From NCBI GenBank assembly GCA_902765855.1, contig CACXBF010000019.1, forward strand, positions 1 through 37,706: DNA of 37,706 bases, given 5' to 3'. Source of the DNA: an uncultured Ruminococcus sp. Lineage in GTDB: Bacteria; Bacillota; Clostridia; Oscillospirales; Acutalibacteraceae. Shown here in pieces: positions 1 through 7,116 of the stretch. Under the pieces are notes generated by a model that worked only from the letters and a program-made list of their open reading frames with translations, was not told the origin of the DNA and made no database searches. Each line of letters opens with the position of its first letter. Within the stretch, counting starts at the first letter, position 1. The position numbers and the translations under genes are program-made.

Positions 1-82
1 ACCTCATTCTCACAATAACGGCCTCTCTCCTGATCAGGCAGAAATAAATTTTTTGTAAAATTTGCTCTTTTACTTGTCTACT

Positions 83-124
83 TTATTGACTATGGTCCAA
101 TAGATGAGTGGTTTTGTCTTTCAT
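83..124 (-). CDS. Very short ORF behind a strong ribosome binding site (leader-like or truncated gene)
   Basis: A 13-codon reading frame (starts MKDKTTHLL) follows an excellent AAGGAGGT Shine-Dalgarno on the minus strand with correct spacing, then meets TAA. A binding site this strong in front of a 13-residue product suggests either a leader peptide or the first codons of a gene broken by a frameshift. It lies in the foreign-looking DNA left of the cotJC junction. I do not recognise the product. Confidence 0.25.
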   Translation of the reverse strand: MKDKTTHLLDHSQ

Positions 125-194
125 ACGCTCGACCTCCTTGCGTTTATATTGTACCGTAGGTCGGTGTTAAGTTCCAATGTGCGATAGGCTTGTC

Positions 195-407
195 CTACGC
201 TACATCGGGAACAGCGGCGTAGATGTTGATTGTTCTTACGCTGCCACGCTTAACTACCATAGGATGCTCGGAGAAGTCTACTTTATTGTTTTCGCCGTAC
301 TTCAATACCTTGTCCGAGGTCTTTAATCTATGTACCCAAAGCCCACGAAACGCAGGATTTTGAGCTGAATTAGCACTGTGGAACATTTCCGATGCTTCTC
401 TGGGCAC
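195..407 (-). CDS. Hypothetical 70-residue ORF at the edge of inserted DNA
   Basis: The frame would start at a GTG at 405-407 and ends with TAG. The product is basic, without signal peptide or membrane segment, and matches no family I know. Its start lies exactly at the point where cotJC homology begins on the other strand, and there is no clear ribosome binding site, so it may be the 3' end of a gene truncated at the junction or simply an open frame. The codon usage looks less AT-rich than the rest of the window, which fits DNA of mobile origin. Confidence 0.2.
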   Translation of the reverse strand: MPREASEMFHSANSAQNPAFRGLWVHRLKTSDKVLKYGENNKVDFSEHPMVVKRGSVRTINIYAAVPDVA

Positions 408-840
408 TGAGGAACTAGCTCACCTCGAAATGGTTGGAACGATAGTATATCAACTTACAAGAAATCTTACACCTGAAGAAATAGAAAAAGCTGGTTTTGC
501 TGATTACTTTGTAGACCACACAACTGGTGTTTATCCACAAGCAGCCGGAGGTTTCCCATATACAGCAGCCTCTATGCAAGTTAAGGGCGATACAATAACA
601 GATTTACACGAGGATATGGCAGCAGAGCAAAAAGCACGAACGACATATGATAATATACTTCGTTTCTGTGATGACCCAGATGTTATTGACCCTATACGCT
701 TTTTACGTGCAAGAGAAATAGTTCATTATCAACGTTTTGGTGAAGGCTTGAGAATAGCAACAGATAAGCTTGATAGTAAGAATTTCTATGCCTTTAATCC
801 AAGTTTTGATAAGTGCGAGGTTAAAAAGGACAAGAAATAA
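403..840 (+). pseudogene. cotJC: Truncated spore-coat manganese catalase (CotJC), N-terminal third missing
   Basis: The reading frame matches CotJC/manganese catalase from the GTEELAHLE segment (encoded from about 403) to the natural C-terminus: the metal-ligand helix EELAHLE, then EDMAAEQKAR and EIVHYQRF. In intact homologues roughly 60 residues precede this point, including the first four-helix-bundle helix that supplies another Mn ligand in a GELAAS-like segment. Here the frame upstream of 403 is unrelated and reaches a stop at 361-363. The only in-frame ATG is at 430, inside the active-site helix, and has no Shine-Dalgarno. The gene is therefore almost certainly non-functional, cut by an insertion whose end is at about 403. 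In spore formers cotJC is expressed in the mother cell as a coat protein. Confidence 0.85.
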
Positions 841-864
841 TCAACTTAGCAATAAATATATCAT

Positions 865-973
865 AACCCCACGTAAAACGTGGGGTTTGCAAAACGACCC
901 CATAGGGGTCAATATACCAGCCGCACCTAAAGGTGCAGAAAAAGCAACGCCAACCGCACTGGCGTTGCTTTTT
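865..973. repeat. Cluster of four hairpins at the transposase 3' end
   Basis: Four perfect stem-loops follow one another: 10-bp stem with AAA loop (865-887), 6-bp stem with ATA loop (896-910), 6-bp stem with AA loop (923-936), and 14-bp stem with 7-nt loop (939-973). The last overlaps the tnpA stop codon and has a T run on both sides, so it can end transcription in either direction. The first is the best candidate for the right-end hairpin recognised by TnpA. Confidence 0.7.
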
Positions 974-1481
974 ACTTTACTCTACATTCACTATCCGCAG
1001 GAATGTCCGGGGAATCATCATCGAAATCTTTGTAATCATTAAACGGATCTTCATACTCCTTAAAGCTTAACTGATCCATCATCATATCTTCCATCTTTTG
1101 ATTTCGGATGTATTCCTGCACTGCCTTTTTATTAGATCCTACTGTACTTACATAATATCCTTTTGACCAAAATATTTGCCTACCATACTTATACTTCATA
1201 TTTGCATGTTTTTCGAATATCATAAGGGGGCTTTTTCCCTTAAGATACCCAACAAAATCCGATACTGCCAATCTTGGCGGAATGGATACCAACATATGAA
1301 TATGATCTGGCATTGCATGTGCTTCTATTATTTCCACACTCTTAAAGTCACACAATCTTCTCAGTATCTTTCCTATATCACTCCTCAATTTCTTATATAT
1401 CACTTTTCTCCGGTACTTCGGCACTAAAATTAAATGATATTCACATTTCCATCTTATATGTGATAAACTCTTCTCATTCAT
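972..1481 (-). CDS. tnpA: IS200/IS605 family Y1 transposase TnpA
   Basis: The 169-residue protein starts MNEKSLSHIRW and shows the whole HUH Y1 transposase pattern: LVPKYRR near the N-terminus, the metal-binding HUH triad DHIHML around residue 60, and the catalytic tyrosine in AVQEYIRNQ around residue 124. TnpA of this family cuts single-stranded DNA at hairpin-containing ends and inserts next to a short target. The C-terminal tail after the tyrosine helix is acidic (Asp/Glu-rich) and about 40 residues longer than in minimal IS200 transposases. The start codon at 1479-1481 is set by the AAAGGAGGTC binding site, which is buried in a 13-bp stem. Confidence 0.92.
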   Translation of the reverse strand: MNEKSLSHIRWKCEYHLILVPKYRRKVIYKKLRSDIGKILRRLCDFKSVEIIEAHAMPDHIHMLVSIPPRLAVSDFVGYLKGKSPLMIFEKHANMKYKYGRQIFWSKGYYVSTVGSNKKAVQEYIRNQKMEDMMMDQLSFKEYEDPFNDYKDFDDDSPDIPADSECRVK

Positions 1482-1489
1482 TTAGATTC

Positions 1490-1546
1490 GACCTCCTTTG
1501 TTTTGTGCGGTTGGCGTTACCAGCTTTTATTTTAACAAAGGAGGTC
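1490..1546 (-). promoter_or_regulatory. Hairpin that sequesters the tnpA ribosome binding site
   Basis: Positions 1490-1502 and 1534-1546 are perfectly complementary over 13 bp. In the tnpA mRNA the proximal arm contains the AAAGGAGGTC Shine-Dalgarno, so a folded leader would block translation. IS200 is known to silence its transposase this way. The loop also carries a 14-nt segment (1505-1518) that is the inverse copy of 946-959 in the 3' hairpin, so the two element ends can pair with each other. Confidence 0.75.
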
Positions 1547-1622
1547 TTATTTTCCCATATCATCGTCCCTACTTCTCTTGAACCACAAGCATAGCTTGTG
1601 CTTTTCTTAATACAACAAAAAC

Positions 1623-1655
1623 AATCCTGCATCATAATGACGTAGGATTATTTTT
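1623..1655 (+). terminator. Possible terminator, perhaps the former cotJC terminator
   Basis: An 8-bp imperfect stem (1623-1630 with 1642-1649, one mismatch) is followed by TATTTTT. It points along the plus strand, just beyond the insertion sequence, and may be the original cotJC terminator moved away by it. From 1656 to 1873 I see AT-rich DNA with no gene or clear signal. Confidence 0.4.
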
Positions 1656-1874
1656 ATGATATACTTAAATATATCATATAGCAGTTAGCTTCCATTTGAA
1701 TTTTAGTATTCTATGAGCAGAAAATCTTTCAAATTTGGTTTTCATAATATAAAGTTATTTTATTTCTATATTTTTAGGTAAAGAATTAAAAGTTTCAATA
1801 AAGCCACATTTCAAAAGCTTGCGGAACCGAAATAAAACGCCTAGTAGTAATAAACAAAGCCTTTAACAAACAAA

Positions 1875-1902
1875 AATGGGAAACCCCGAAGGATTTCCCA
1901 TT
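1875..1902 (-). terminator. Terminator of the rplU-prp-rpmA operon
   Basis: A perfect 9-bp stem (1875-1883 with 1894-1902) lies 15 bp after the rpmA stop, followed on the minus strand by TTTTG. This ends the ribosomal operon. Confidence 0.8.
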
Positions 1903-1917
1903 AAAAATCAGTTGTTA

Positions 1918-2199
1918 TTAGTCAGCTGCGTAAACAGAAACCTGCTTGCGGTCACGACCAACACGCTCAAACTTGACAACACCGTCAATCTTAGCGAAAA
2001 GAGTATCGTCAGAACCACGGCCAACATTGTTGCCTGGGTGAATATGTGTTCCACGCTGCTTTACGAGAATGTTGCCAGCGAGAACTGTCTGACCATCTGC
2101 ACGCTTTGTGCCAAGACGCTTAGACTCAGATTCACGACCGTTGTGAGAACTACCCTGTCCCTTTTTATGAGCAAAAAGCTGAATGTTAATCTTTAGCAT
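1918..2199 (-). CDS. rpmA: 50S ribosomal protein L27 with Prp-cleaved N-terminal extension
   Basis: L27 sits at the 50S peptidyl-transferase centre. The 93-residue product has the core [14 protein letters not shown], the KRLG region and the TIHPGNNV-type loop (here [12 protein letters not shown]). Its N-terminus, [10 protein letters not shown], is the extension found in Firmicutes, removed after LFA by the cysteine protease Prp so that the His-Lys-Lys tail can reach the active site. Its start is preceded by AGGTGTAAC with good spacing. The gene follows prp by 3 bp, as in other Firmicutes, and ends 15 bp before a strong terminator. Confidence 0.97.
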   Translation of the reverse strand: MLKINIQLFAHKKGQGSSHNGRESESKRLGTKRADGQTVLAGNILVKQRGTHIHPGNNVGRGSDDTLFAKIDGVVKFERVGRDRKQVSVYAAD

Positions 2200-2202
2200 T
2201 TG

Positions 2203-2523
2203 TTACACCTCCGTATAGTTTACAGTAAGATTATTCGGATACATTTCTTCAGTGTTTATAAGGTGGAGTTTTAAGCCCTCAAGAATATCCTTACAAAGCA
2301 CTGCGTCACTTCTCTTTATCATAACATAAACTTCGCCGTCATCGTCATAAATATCGGCTTTTGCTTTAATGACCTCAGAAATGGTATTAGCAGTAAGTAT
2401 AGCTGCACTCGAAACAAAAGCACAAAGAATATCCTGTCCGCTTTCTGCCATATCTGAATGACCTTTTATACGATAACCGATTAGTTCACCTGTGGGCAAA
2501 GAGAAAAATTCCGCATTAATCAT
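2203..2523 (-). CDS. prp: Ribosomal-processing cysteine protease Prp
   Basis: Prp removes the N-terminal extension of L27. The 106-residue product has the two family signatures: the GHSDMAESGQDILCAFVSSA stretch, with the catalytic histidine (residue 22, GHS) and cysteine (in DILCA, about residue 34), and the hydrophobic C-terminal helix. It lies between rplU and rpmA, the usual place, and its start overlaps the rplU stop by one base (TAATG), so the two are translationally coupled. Length is normal for the family. The pairing with an extended L27 next door supports the call strongly. Confidence 0.95.
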   Translation of the reverse strand: MINAEFFSLPTGELIGYRIKGHSDMAESGQDILCAFVSSAAILTANTISEVIKAKADIYDDDGEVYVMIKRSDAVLCKDILEGLKLHLINTEEMYPNNLTVNYTEV

Positions 2524-2831
2524 TATGCTTCGATAGCTTCGATTTGTACCTTTGTGTAAGGCTGTCTGTGGCCCATCTTGCGTTTCTCGCTCTTCTTAGG
2601 CTTATAAGTAAAGACAGTAATCTTCTTGCCCTTACCATTCTTAAGAACCTTACCTGATACCTTTGCACCTTCGACATAAGGTGTACCGACCTTGAAGCCA
2701 TCATCTGTGCTTACGGCTACAACCTTGAAGTCAACTGTGGACTCTTCTGCTGCGTCAAGCTTTTCTACATAGATAGTATCGCCATTAGATACCTTGTACT
2801 GCTTTCCGCCTGTTTCAATAACTGCGTACAT
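2523..2831 (-). CDS. rplU: 50S ribosomal protein L21
   Basis: L21 is a 23S rRNA-binding protein of the large subunit. The 102-residue product begins [14 protein letters not shown] and contains the family motifs [19 protein letters not shown] and [18 protein letters not shown]. An open frame extends 19 codons further upstream, but the start at 2829-2831 is chosen because it begins the conserved protein and is preceded by GGCAGGTG. The upstream part is the leader RNA. First gene of rplU-prp-rpmA. Confidence 0.97.
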   Translation of the reverse strand: MYAVIETGGKQYKVSNGDTIYVEKLDAAEESTVDFKVVAVSTDDGFKVGTPYVEGAKVSGKVLKNGKGKKITVFTYKPKKSEKRKMGHRQPYTKVQIEAIEA

Positions 2832-2912
2832 TTTTGGCACCTGCCTATTATTAAACTCGCTATGTTGAGGCGGAGCATTTAGGCTCACTTAAAAAAGCCT
2901 CTGATAAGCGGC
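2832..2912 (-). promoter_or_regulatory. L21 leader RNA (autoregulatory candidate)
   Basis: About 80 nt separate the predicted transcription start from rplU. They can fold through GAGGC and GCCTC blocks, with an inner AGGCT/AGCCT stem, close to the rplU start. Position and structure fit the L21 leader family of Firmicutes, thought to let L21 control its own operon. I matched it by eye only. Confidence 0.55.
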
Positions 2913-2918
2913 TTATAA

Positions 2919-2947
2919 AGTATATCACAAGTAAAAAAGAATGTCAA
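2919..2947 (-). promoter_or_regulatory. Sigma-A promoter of rplU
   Basis: TTGACA (2942-2947) and TATACT (2919-2924) on the minus strand are separated by exactly 17 bp. Confidence 0.8.
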
Positions 2948-2949
2948 TT

Positions 2950-3004
2950 ATTTTATAAAAATAAAGTCGGCTAAATGCGATAAATCTAACATTTAACCGA
3001 CCTT
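2950..3004 (-). terminator. Terminator after the heavy-metal-binding protein gene
   Basis: A 14-bp imperfect stem (2964-2977 with 2990-3004) is followed on the minus strand by TTTATTTTT. It separates the HMA gene from the rplU promoter immediately downstream. Confidence 0.8.
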
Positions 3005-3020
3005 ATGTTGTTATTAAATT

Positions 3021-3392
3021 TTAGTGAACGCTTATAGGCTTATAGCCTGCATCACGAACGATTTGTCTGAGTGAGGCATCGTCTTTATTTTCTTTCATAA
3101 GTACAGTAGCCTCATTCTTTTTGAGGTTTACGCTTGCGTAGAAACCATCAATAGAATTAAAAGCATTCTCTATTCTTGCGGCACAATTTTTGCAAGTCAT
3201 ACCCTCAATTTCAATAGTTTTTGAGAAAGGGTAGTTATTCTTGTTTGTATCACTTGGTTTGACCTTTTTAATGTCGTCACCCTCTGCACCACAACAGCCG
3301 TTAGAAAGCTTTTTAATATAGTTTCTGATTGCAAAAAATGCAATCAAAACTAAAACTGCACAAATAATAATCGTAGAAACATAGCTTGGCAT
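3021..3392 (-). CDS. Membrane-anchored heavy-metal-associated (HMA) domain protein
   Basis: The 123-residue product has one N-terminal membrane helix (residues 4-24), then a basic/Cys stretch (KKLSNGCCG, about 28-36), a polar linker, and a C-terminal HMA domain (about 59-122) with the metal-binding loop GMTCKNC. HMA domains bind Cu(I), Zn or Cd through the two cysteines and usually pass the metal to an ATPase. The start at 3390-3392 is chosen over an upstream GTG because the GAGGTG binding site overlaps that GTG. The gene is close to the feo operon but separated by a 700-bp repeat region, so it is probably a separate unit. Similar TM-GCCG-HMA proteins are common in gut Firmicutes; their exact role is not known to me. 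Confidence 0.85.
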   Translation of the reverse strand: MPSYVSTIIICAVLVLIAFFAIRNYIKKLSNGCCGAEGDDIKKVKPSDTNKNNYPFSKTIEIEGMTCKNCAARIENAFNSIDGFYASVNLKKNEATVLMKENKDDASLRQIVRDAGYKPISVH

Positions 3393-3451
3393 ATATATCA
3401 CCTCATTTTAATTTTTTCGAGAAGAAATGTATCGATTAGCTAAAAGACTAT

Positions 3452-3759
3452 CCCAAAGACAACTAAAAGTTTCGCTTGAGCCTTTTCAAAGGCTCATAGG
3501 TCAAGGGCAACACCCTTGTCGCTCTCCGTAGAGAGCGAAATACCTTTGGACGAAGCCCAACATTTTTTTACTCCTGAGCGGCGGACTTTGTCCGTCGCTT
3601 TTTCTTTTGGCAGCAACATTAGTCGAAAATGTGCGAACGAAGTTCGCCCATTAAAGGGCAAGAGATGTTAAGGGCGTTGCCCTTAAAACCCACGAGGGAC
3701 TCCGTCCCTCGACCCTGCAAGCCTTTAAAAAGGCTTGACCTAAACTTTAATTATCTTGG
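3452..3759. repeat. MITE-like hairpin repeat, full copy (R1)
   Basis: The stretch begins CCCAAAGACAACTAAAAGTT and ends with a near inverse, AAACTTTAATTATCTTGG, giving terminal inverted repeats of about 30 bp. The inside is a string of small hairpins: 3520-3539, 3579-3601, 3638-3652, 3670-3685 and 3693-3711. The same order of modules (GAAGCCCAACATT, an AGCGGYGGA hairpin, ATGTTAAGGGCGTTGCCC, GGACTCCGTCC) recurs at 22683-22919. It encodes no protein. Confidence 0.7.
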
Positions 3760-4076
3760 AAAAGTTGATTAGTTAAACGGTAGTTTCCACATCCGCGTCA
3801 ATTAACTTACCATATACACTACGAGCGAGACTTGTCGAGCGATTCCGCCTCTTGACTGCGGAGGCACTCCGCTAAGGGCGTTGCCCTTAAAACCTACCAA
3901 AGGCTCTGCCTTTGGAATCCGCAAGCCTTTAAAAAGGCTTGACCTAAACTTTAATTGTCTTGGAAAAGTTGATTAGCTAAACGGTAGTTTCCACATCCGC
4001 GTCAATTAACTTACCATATACACTACGAGCGAGACTTGTCGAGCGATTCCGCCTCTTGACTGCGGAGGCACTCCGC
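3669..4076. repeat. Two tandem copies of a 204-bp unit
   Basis: Positions 3669-3872 repeat at 3873-4076. About 156 bp (3717-3872 and 3921-4076) differ at only two positions that I noticed (A/G in ATTATCTTGG and T/C in GATTAGTTAAAC). The first 50 bp diverge mainly in one hairpin: CGAGGGAC-TCC-GTCCCTCG in copy 1 is replaced by CCAAAGGC-TCT-GCCTTTGG in copy 2 at the identical offset, so pairing is kept while the sequence changes. There is no protein-coding gene from 3393 to 4119. Confidence 0.9.
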
Positions 4077-4083
4077 ATAAGTA

Positions 4084-4109
4084 AGAGGGAAAGACGAATC
4101 TTTCCCTCT
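4084..4109 (-). terminator. Hairpin with UUCG loop after the feo operon
   Basis: A perfect 11-bp stem (4084-4094 with 4099-4109) with a TTCG tetraloop on the minus strand, 11 bp after the last feo gene. The following T tract is short, so terminator or mRNA-stabilising hairpin are both possible. Confidence 0.6.
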
Positions 4110-4119
4110 GCTTAGTTAG

Positions 4120-4323
4120 TTATTTAGCTTTTTGGTGTTTTGATGTTTCTTGTGTTGGGTGACAGCTTGCACAACAGCCACCACAGGAAGCACACGAACC
4201 GCCACAGCCACCTTTACCACTCTTTTTGTCTTTAACCATACTTCTTATTACAAGAAATACTATAAAAGCAACAACAAGAGCAATAATAATTGAAGAACCA
4301 TAGGTCGCTAAAAATTGTAGCAT
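4120..4323 (-). CDS. FeoB-associated Cys-rich membrane peptide
   Basis: The 67-residue product has an N-terminal membrane helix (about residues 10-28), a basic segment (KDKKSGKGG) and a cysteine cluster GCGGSCASCGGCCASC, followed by a Lys/His tail. This is the pattern of the FeoB-associated Cys-rich family, always found beside feoB and thought to act like FeoC or as a metal-handling partner. The ATG at 4321-4323 is preferred over one 9 bp upstream because the AAGGAG binding site touches the upstream ATG. It is 21 bp after feoB and so is the last gene of the operon. Confidence 0.88.
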   Translation of the reverse strand: MLQFLATYGSSIIIALVVAFIVFLVIRSMVKDKKSGKGGCGGSCASCGGCCASCHPTQETSKHQKAK

Positions 4324-4344
4324 AAGAAACATCTCCTTAATTGA

Positions 4345-6759
4345 TTAAGCGTTGACTTTAACTTTCTGAGTAAACTTTGTGCTTTCCTTGTAAGGTCTTA
4401 CAAGAAGATAAATAACAAAAGCAACAATTGCAAAAGCAACGATAGAGCCAATAATTGTGAATACATCGAAATGTCCTGAGAAGAACATACCGAACTGATA
4501 GATAACAAGAGCAGTTGCATAAGCGAATGTGCACTGATAACCGATTGCGAACCATGTCCACTTTGCACTGTTCATTTCTCTCTTGATAGCACCGATAGCT
4601 GCGAAGCAAGGAGCGCAGAGAAGGTTGAATGCGAGGAATGCGTATCCAGCAAGAGCGCCAAGACCCTCGAAGTCGAGGACACCAAATACGCCGACAACCT
4701 CTTCCTTAGCAACAAGACCCATAATAGTAGCGATTGTAGCAGTAGCCTCGCCAAATCCGAGAGGTGCGAAAATCCAGCAGATAGCATTACCAATCATACC
4801 GAGTACACTGTCGTTAAGTTCCATTTCTGTGCTGAATCCGAATGAACCATCAACCATACCGAAGGAAGAACCAGCCCAGATAATAATTGATGCGAGAAGA
4901 ATAACTGTACCCGCTCTCTTGATGAAGGACCAACCACGCTCCCACATTGAACGGAGAATAGAGCCGACTGTTGGAAGATGGTAAGCAGGAAGTTCCATAA
5001 CGAATGGAGCAGGGTCGCCAGCAAACATCTTTGTCTTTTTAAGAATAATACCAGAAATAATGATTGCAGCGATACCAAGGAAGTAAGCACTTGGAGCAAC
5101 CCACCATGCACCGTCAAAGAGTGCAGTTGCAATCATAGCGATGATAGGAAGCTTAGCACCACAAGGAATAAATGTTGTGGTCATAATAGTCATCTTACGG
5201 TCACGGTCATTTTCGATTGTTCTTGATGCCATAATGCCAGGAACACCACAACCTGTACCAATAAGAATTGGAATAAATGACTTACCAGAAAGACCGAACT
5301 TTCTGAAGATTCTATCCATAATAAATGCTATACGAGCCATATATCCGCAATATTCAAGGAATGCAAGGAAGATAAAGAGAACAAGCATCTGCGGAACGAA
5401 GCCAAGAACAGCACCAACACCGCCGACGATACCGTCAACTATAAGTGCTGAGAGCCAGTCAACACAGTTGATTGCCTCAAGACCGTTGCTTACAAGTGTT
5501 GTAATACCCGGAATGTAGACACCATAATCAGCTTTGTCTGGAGCATTTTCCATAATATCATCATTATAATATTCAGAAATATCAATTCCTTCACTTTCGA
5601 GCGCTACACTATACGAACCCATAGCCTCTTCAAAGGCATCAAAATCTTCGTCCTGAACAGCTGCAAGAATTTCTTCAGAGCCCTTTATATGTTCATCAAC
5701 AGCCTTCTGGAGTTCAGCTTCCATTTCCGTCTTGTGGTTGAAAATATTCTCCTCAACGAATTTGTCAGTAGCAGCATCATAGTCGCTTCTGCCTATTCCG
5801 AAAAGATACCAGCCATCTTCGCCAAAGAGCTGGTCATTAGTAAAGTCAGTAACAAGAGAACCAACAGATGTAACAGAAACATAATAGACAATAATCATAA
5901 TTATTGCAAAGATTGGAAGTGCAAGCCAACGGTTAGTTACGATACGGTCAATTTTATCTGAAGTTGAAAGCTTTTCCTTGCTCTTTTTCTTGTAACAGCC
6001 CTTAATAATACTGCTAATATATGTATATCTTTCATTTGTGATGATACTTTCGGAGTCATCATCAAATTCCTTTTCAGCGTCAGCAATGATAGATTCTATA
6101 TCTGGAAAATCTTCTCTTGTTTCAAGAATCTTGCTGTCACGCTCAAAGAGCTTAATAGCATAGAATCGTTTTTGCTCCTCAGGAATATCCTTAGGAAGCT
6201 TTTCAGCGATATTTTCAAGAATATCCTCAACATTCTTAGCAAAAACGTGAGCAACTTCAAACTTCTTGTTTTCCTTAGCAAATTTTACAACTGCGTCAGC
6301 AGCTTCCTGAATACCCTTGCCTTTAAGAGCAGAGATTTCATAAACAGGGCAACCTGTTTTCTTAGAAAGCTCTTGAGTGTTGATAATATCGCCCTTTTTC
6401 TCGAGAACATCGAGCATATTTATAGCGATAACAACAGGGATACCAAGTTCTGTAAGCTGAGTTGTAAGATAAAGGTTTCTTTCGAGGTTAGTACCATCTA
6501 TGATGTTAAGAATAGCATCAGGACGCTCCGTTATAAGATAGTTTCTCGCAACAACTTCCTCAAGAGTATAAGGTGAAAGGGAATAAATACCCGGCAAGTC
6601 CATGATAACAACATCTTTATTGCTTTTGAGCTTACCTTCCTTTTTCTCGACTGTAACACCCGGCCAGTTACCGACATATTGATTAGAACCGGTCAAAGCA
6701 TTAAACAAAGTCGTTTTACCGCAGTTTGGATTACCTGCGAGTGCGATTTTAATCGACAT
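4345..6759 (-). CDS. feoB: Ferrous iron transport protein FeoB
   Basis: FeoB is the inner-membrane Fe(II) permease with a cytoplasmic G domain. The 804-residue product has the G motifs in order: GNPNCGKT (about 9-16), VGNWPGVT, DLPGIYSLSP and NMLD. These are followed by the helical GDI-like domain, then the membrane part with the two gate regions (GTGCGVPGIM and the later CAPCFAAIGA segment, each with the conserved cysteine). An insertion of about 100 acidic residues after the first membrane helix (near GWYLFGIGRSDYD) is long but seen in Firmicute FeoB. The start at 6757-6759 is chosen because GGGAGG lies 8 bp upstream and MSIKIALAGNPN is the family's N-terminus. It is preceded by two feoA genes and followed by a Cys-rich peptide. 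Confidence 0.97.
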   Translation of the reverse strand: MSIKIALAGNPNCGKTTLFNALTGSNQYVGNWPGVTVEKKEGKLKSNKDVVIMDLPGIYSLSPYTLEEVVARNYLITERPDAILNIIDGTNLERNLYLTTQLTELGIPVVIAINMLDVLEKKGDIINTQELSKKTGCPVYEISALKGKGIQEAADAVVKFAKENKKFEVAHVFAKNVEDILENIAEKLPKDIPEEQKRFYAIKLFERDSKILETREDFPDIESIIADAEKEFDDDSESIITNERYTYISSIIKGCYKKKSKEKLSTSDKIDRIVTNRWLALPIFAIIMIIVYYVSVTSVGSLVTDFTNDQLFGEDGWYLFGIGRSDYDAATDKFVEENIFNHKTEMEAELQKAVDEHIKGSEEILAAVQDEDFDAFEEAMGSYSVALESEGIDISEYYNDDIMENAPDKADYGVYIPGITTLVSNGLEAINCVDWLSALIVDGIVGGVGAVLGFVPQMLVLFIFLAFLEYCGYMARIAFIMDRIFRKFGLSGKSFIPILIGTGCGVPGIMASRTIENDRDRKMTIMTTTFIPCGAKLPIIAMIATALFDGAWWVAPSAYFLGIAAIIISGIILKKTKMFAGDPAPFVMELPAYHLPTVGSILRSMWERGWSFIKRAGTVILLASIIIWAGSSFGMVDGSFGFSTEMELNDSVLGMIGNAICWIFAPLGFGEATATIATIMGLVAKEEVVGVFGVLDFEGLGALAGYAFLAFNLLCAPCFAAIGAIKREMNSAKWTWFAIGYQCTFAYATALVIYQFGMFFSGHFDVFTIIGSIVAFAIVAFVIYLLVRPYKESTKFTQKVKVNA

Positions 6760-6779
6760 AGCTTTTCCTCCCAAAAATA

Positions 6780-6793
6780 TTAGTTTAACCTAA
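6780..6793. promoter_or_regulatory. TTAG-N6-CTAA operator candidate before feoB
   Basis: TTAGTTTAACCTAA lies 20 bp before the feoB start and matches the TTAG-N6-CTAA core of DtxR/IdeR-type iron boxes. The same spacing and half-sites occur in the operon promoter at 7490-7503. Confidence 0.45.
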
Positions 6794-6857
6794 CCTTTGT
6801 ACGGTGTTTAGATATCCCTAACCATAGAACAAAGGCTAAGCACGATGATGAAGCAAC

Positions 6858-7079
6858 TTACTTAGCAACATCAATCATTTCTGCGTCAGCTTTTCTCAAA
6901 GAAAGCTCATAGCCACGAATAGTGACTTCAACAGGGTCTCCAAGCGGAGCAACCTTGCGAATGTAGATTTCTACACCTTTAGTTATGCCCATATCCATAA
7001 TACGACGCTTAACAGCACCCTCTCCATGAAGCTTGACGACTTTAACTGTTTCGCCAACCTTTGCATCTCTAAGAGTCAT
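6858..7079 (-). CDS. feoA: FeoA family protein
   Basis: FeoA is a small SH3-like cytoplasmic protein needed for FeoB function. The 73-residue product reads MTLRDAKVGETVKVVKL, then RRIMDMGITKGVEIYIRKVAPLGDP and ends YELSLRKADAEMIDV, all family hallmarks (MG.t.G, APLGDP, LR..ea). The start ATG at 7077-7079 follows AAAGGGAG. It is about 100 bp upstream of feoB and downstream of a second feoA. Confidence 0.95.
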   Translation of the reverse strand: MTLRDAKVGETVKVVKLHGEGAVKRRIMDMGITKGVEIYIRKVAPLGDPVEVTIRGYELSLRKADAEMIDVAK

Positions 7080-7116
7080 GATACATTCTCCCTTTCTCAA
7101 TTTTTGATTATTTAAG

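Larger units (their letters stand above)
865..1600 (-). mobile_element. IS200/IS605-like insertion sequence (tnpA only), ends approximate
   Basis: A single Y1 transposase gene is flanked on both sides by small perfect hairpins instead of terminal inverted repeats, as expected for IS200/IS605 elements. On the downstream side are hairpins at 865-887, 896-910, 923-936 and 939-973. On the upstream side is a 7-bp stem with 3-nt loop at 1584-1600. No tnpB is present. The exact ends cannot be set without a second copy; the bounds given are the outermost hairpins. The element lies in the space after the cotJC fragment. Confidence 0.6.

Noticed and set aside
770-1042. A 90-codon frame running out of the cotJC fragment into the insertion sequence
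   Set aside because: It starts inside cotJC in another frame and passes through the hairpin cluster and the end of tnpA; there is no coding signature.
2832-2888. Nineteen-codon N-terminal extension of L21
   Set aside because: The extension lies in the leader RNA, is not part of conserved L21, and GGCAGGTG sits directly before the MYAVIE start.
3452-4077. Hairpin-rich repeat considered as a CRISPR array or rRNA/tRNA fragment
   Set aside because: There are no short direct repeats with spacers and no tRNA or rRNA motifs; the structure is two 204-bp tandem units plus inverted ends.
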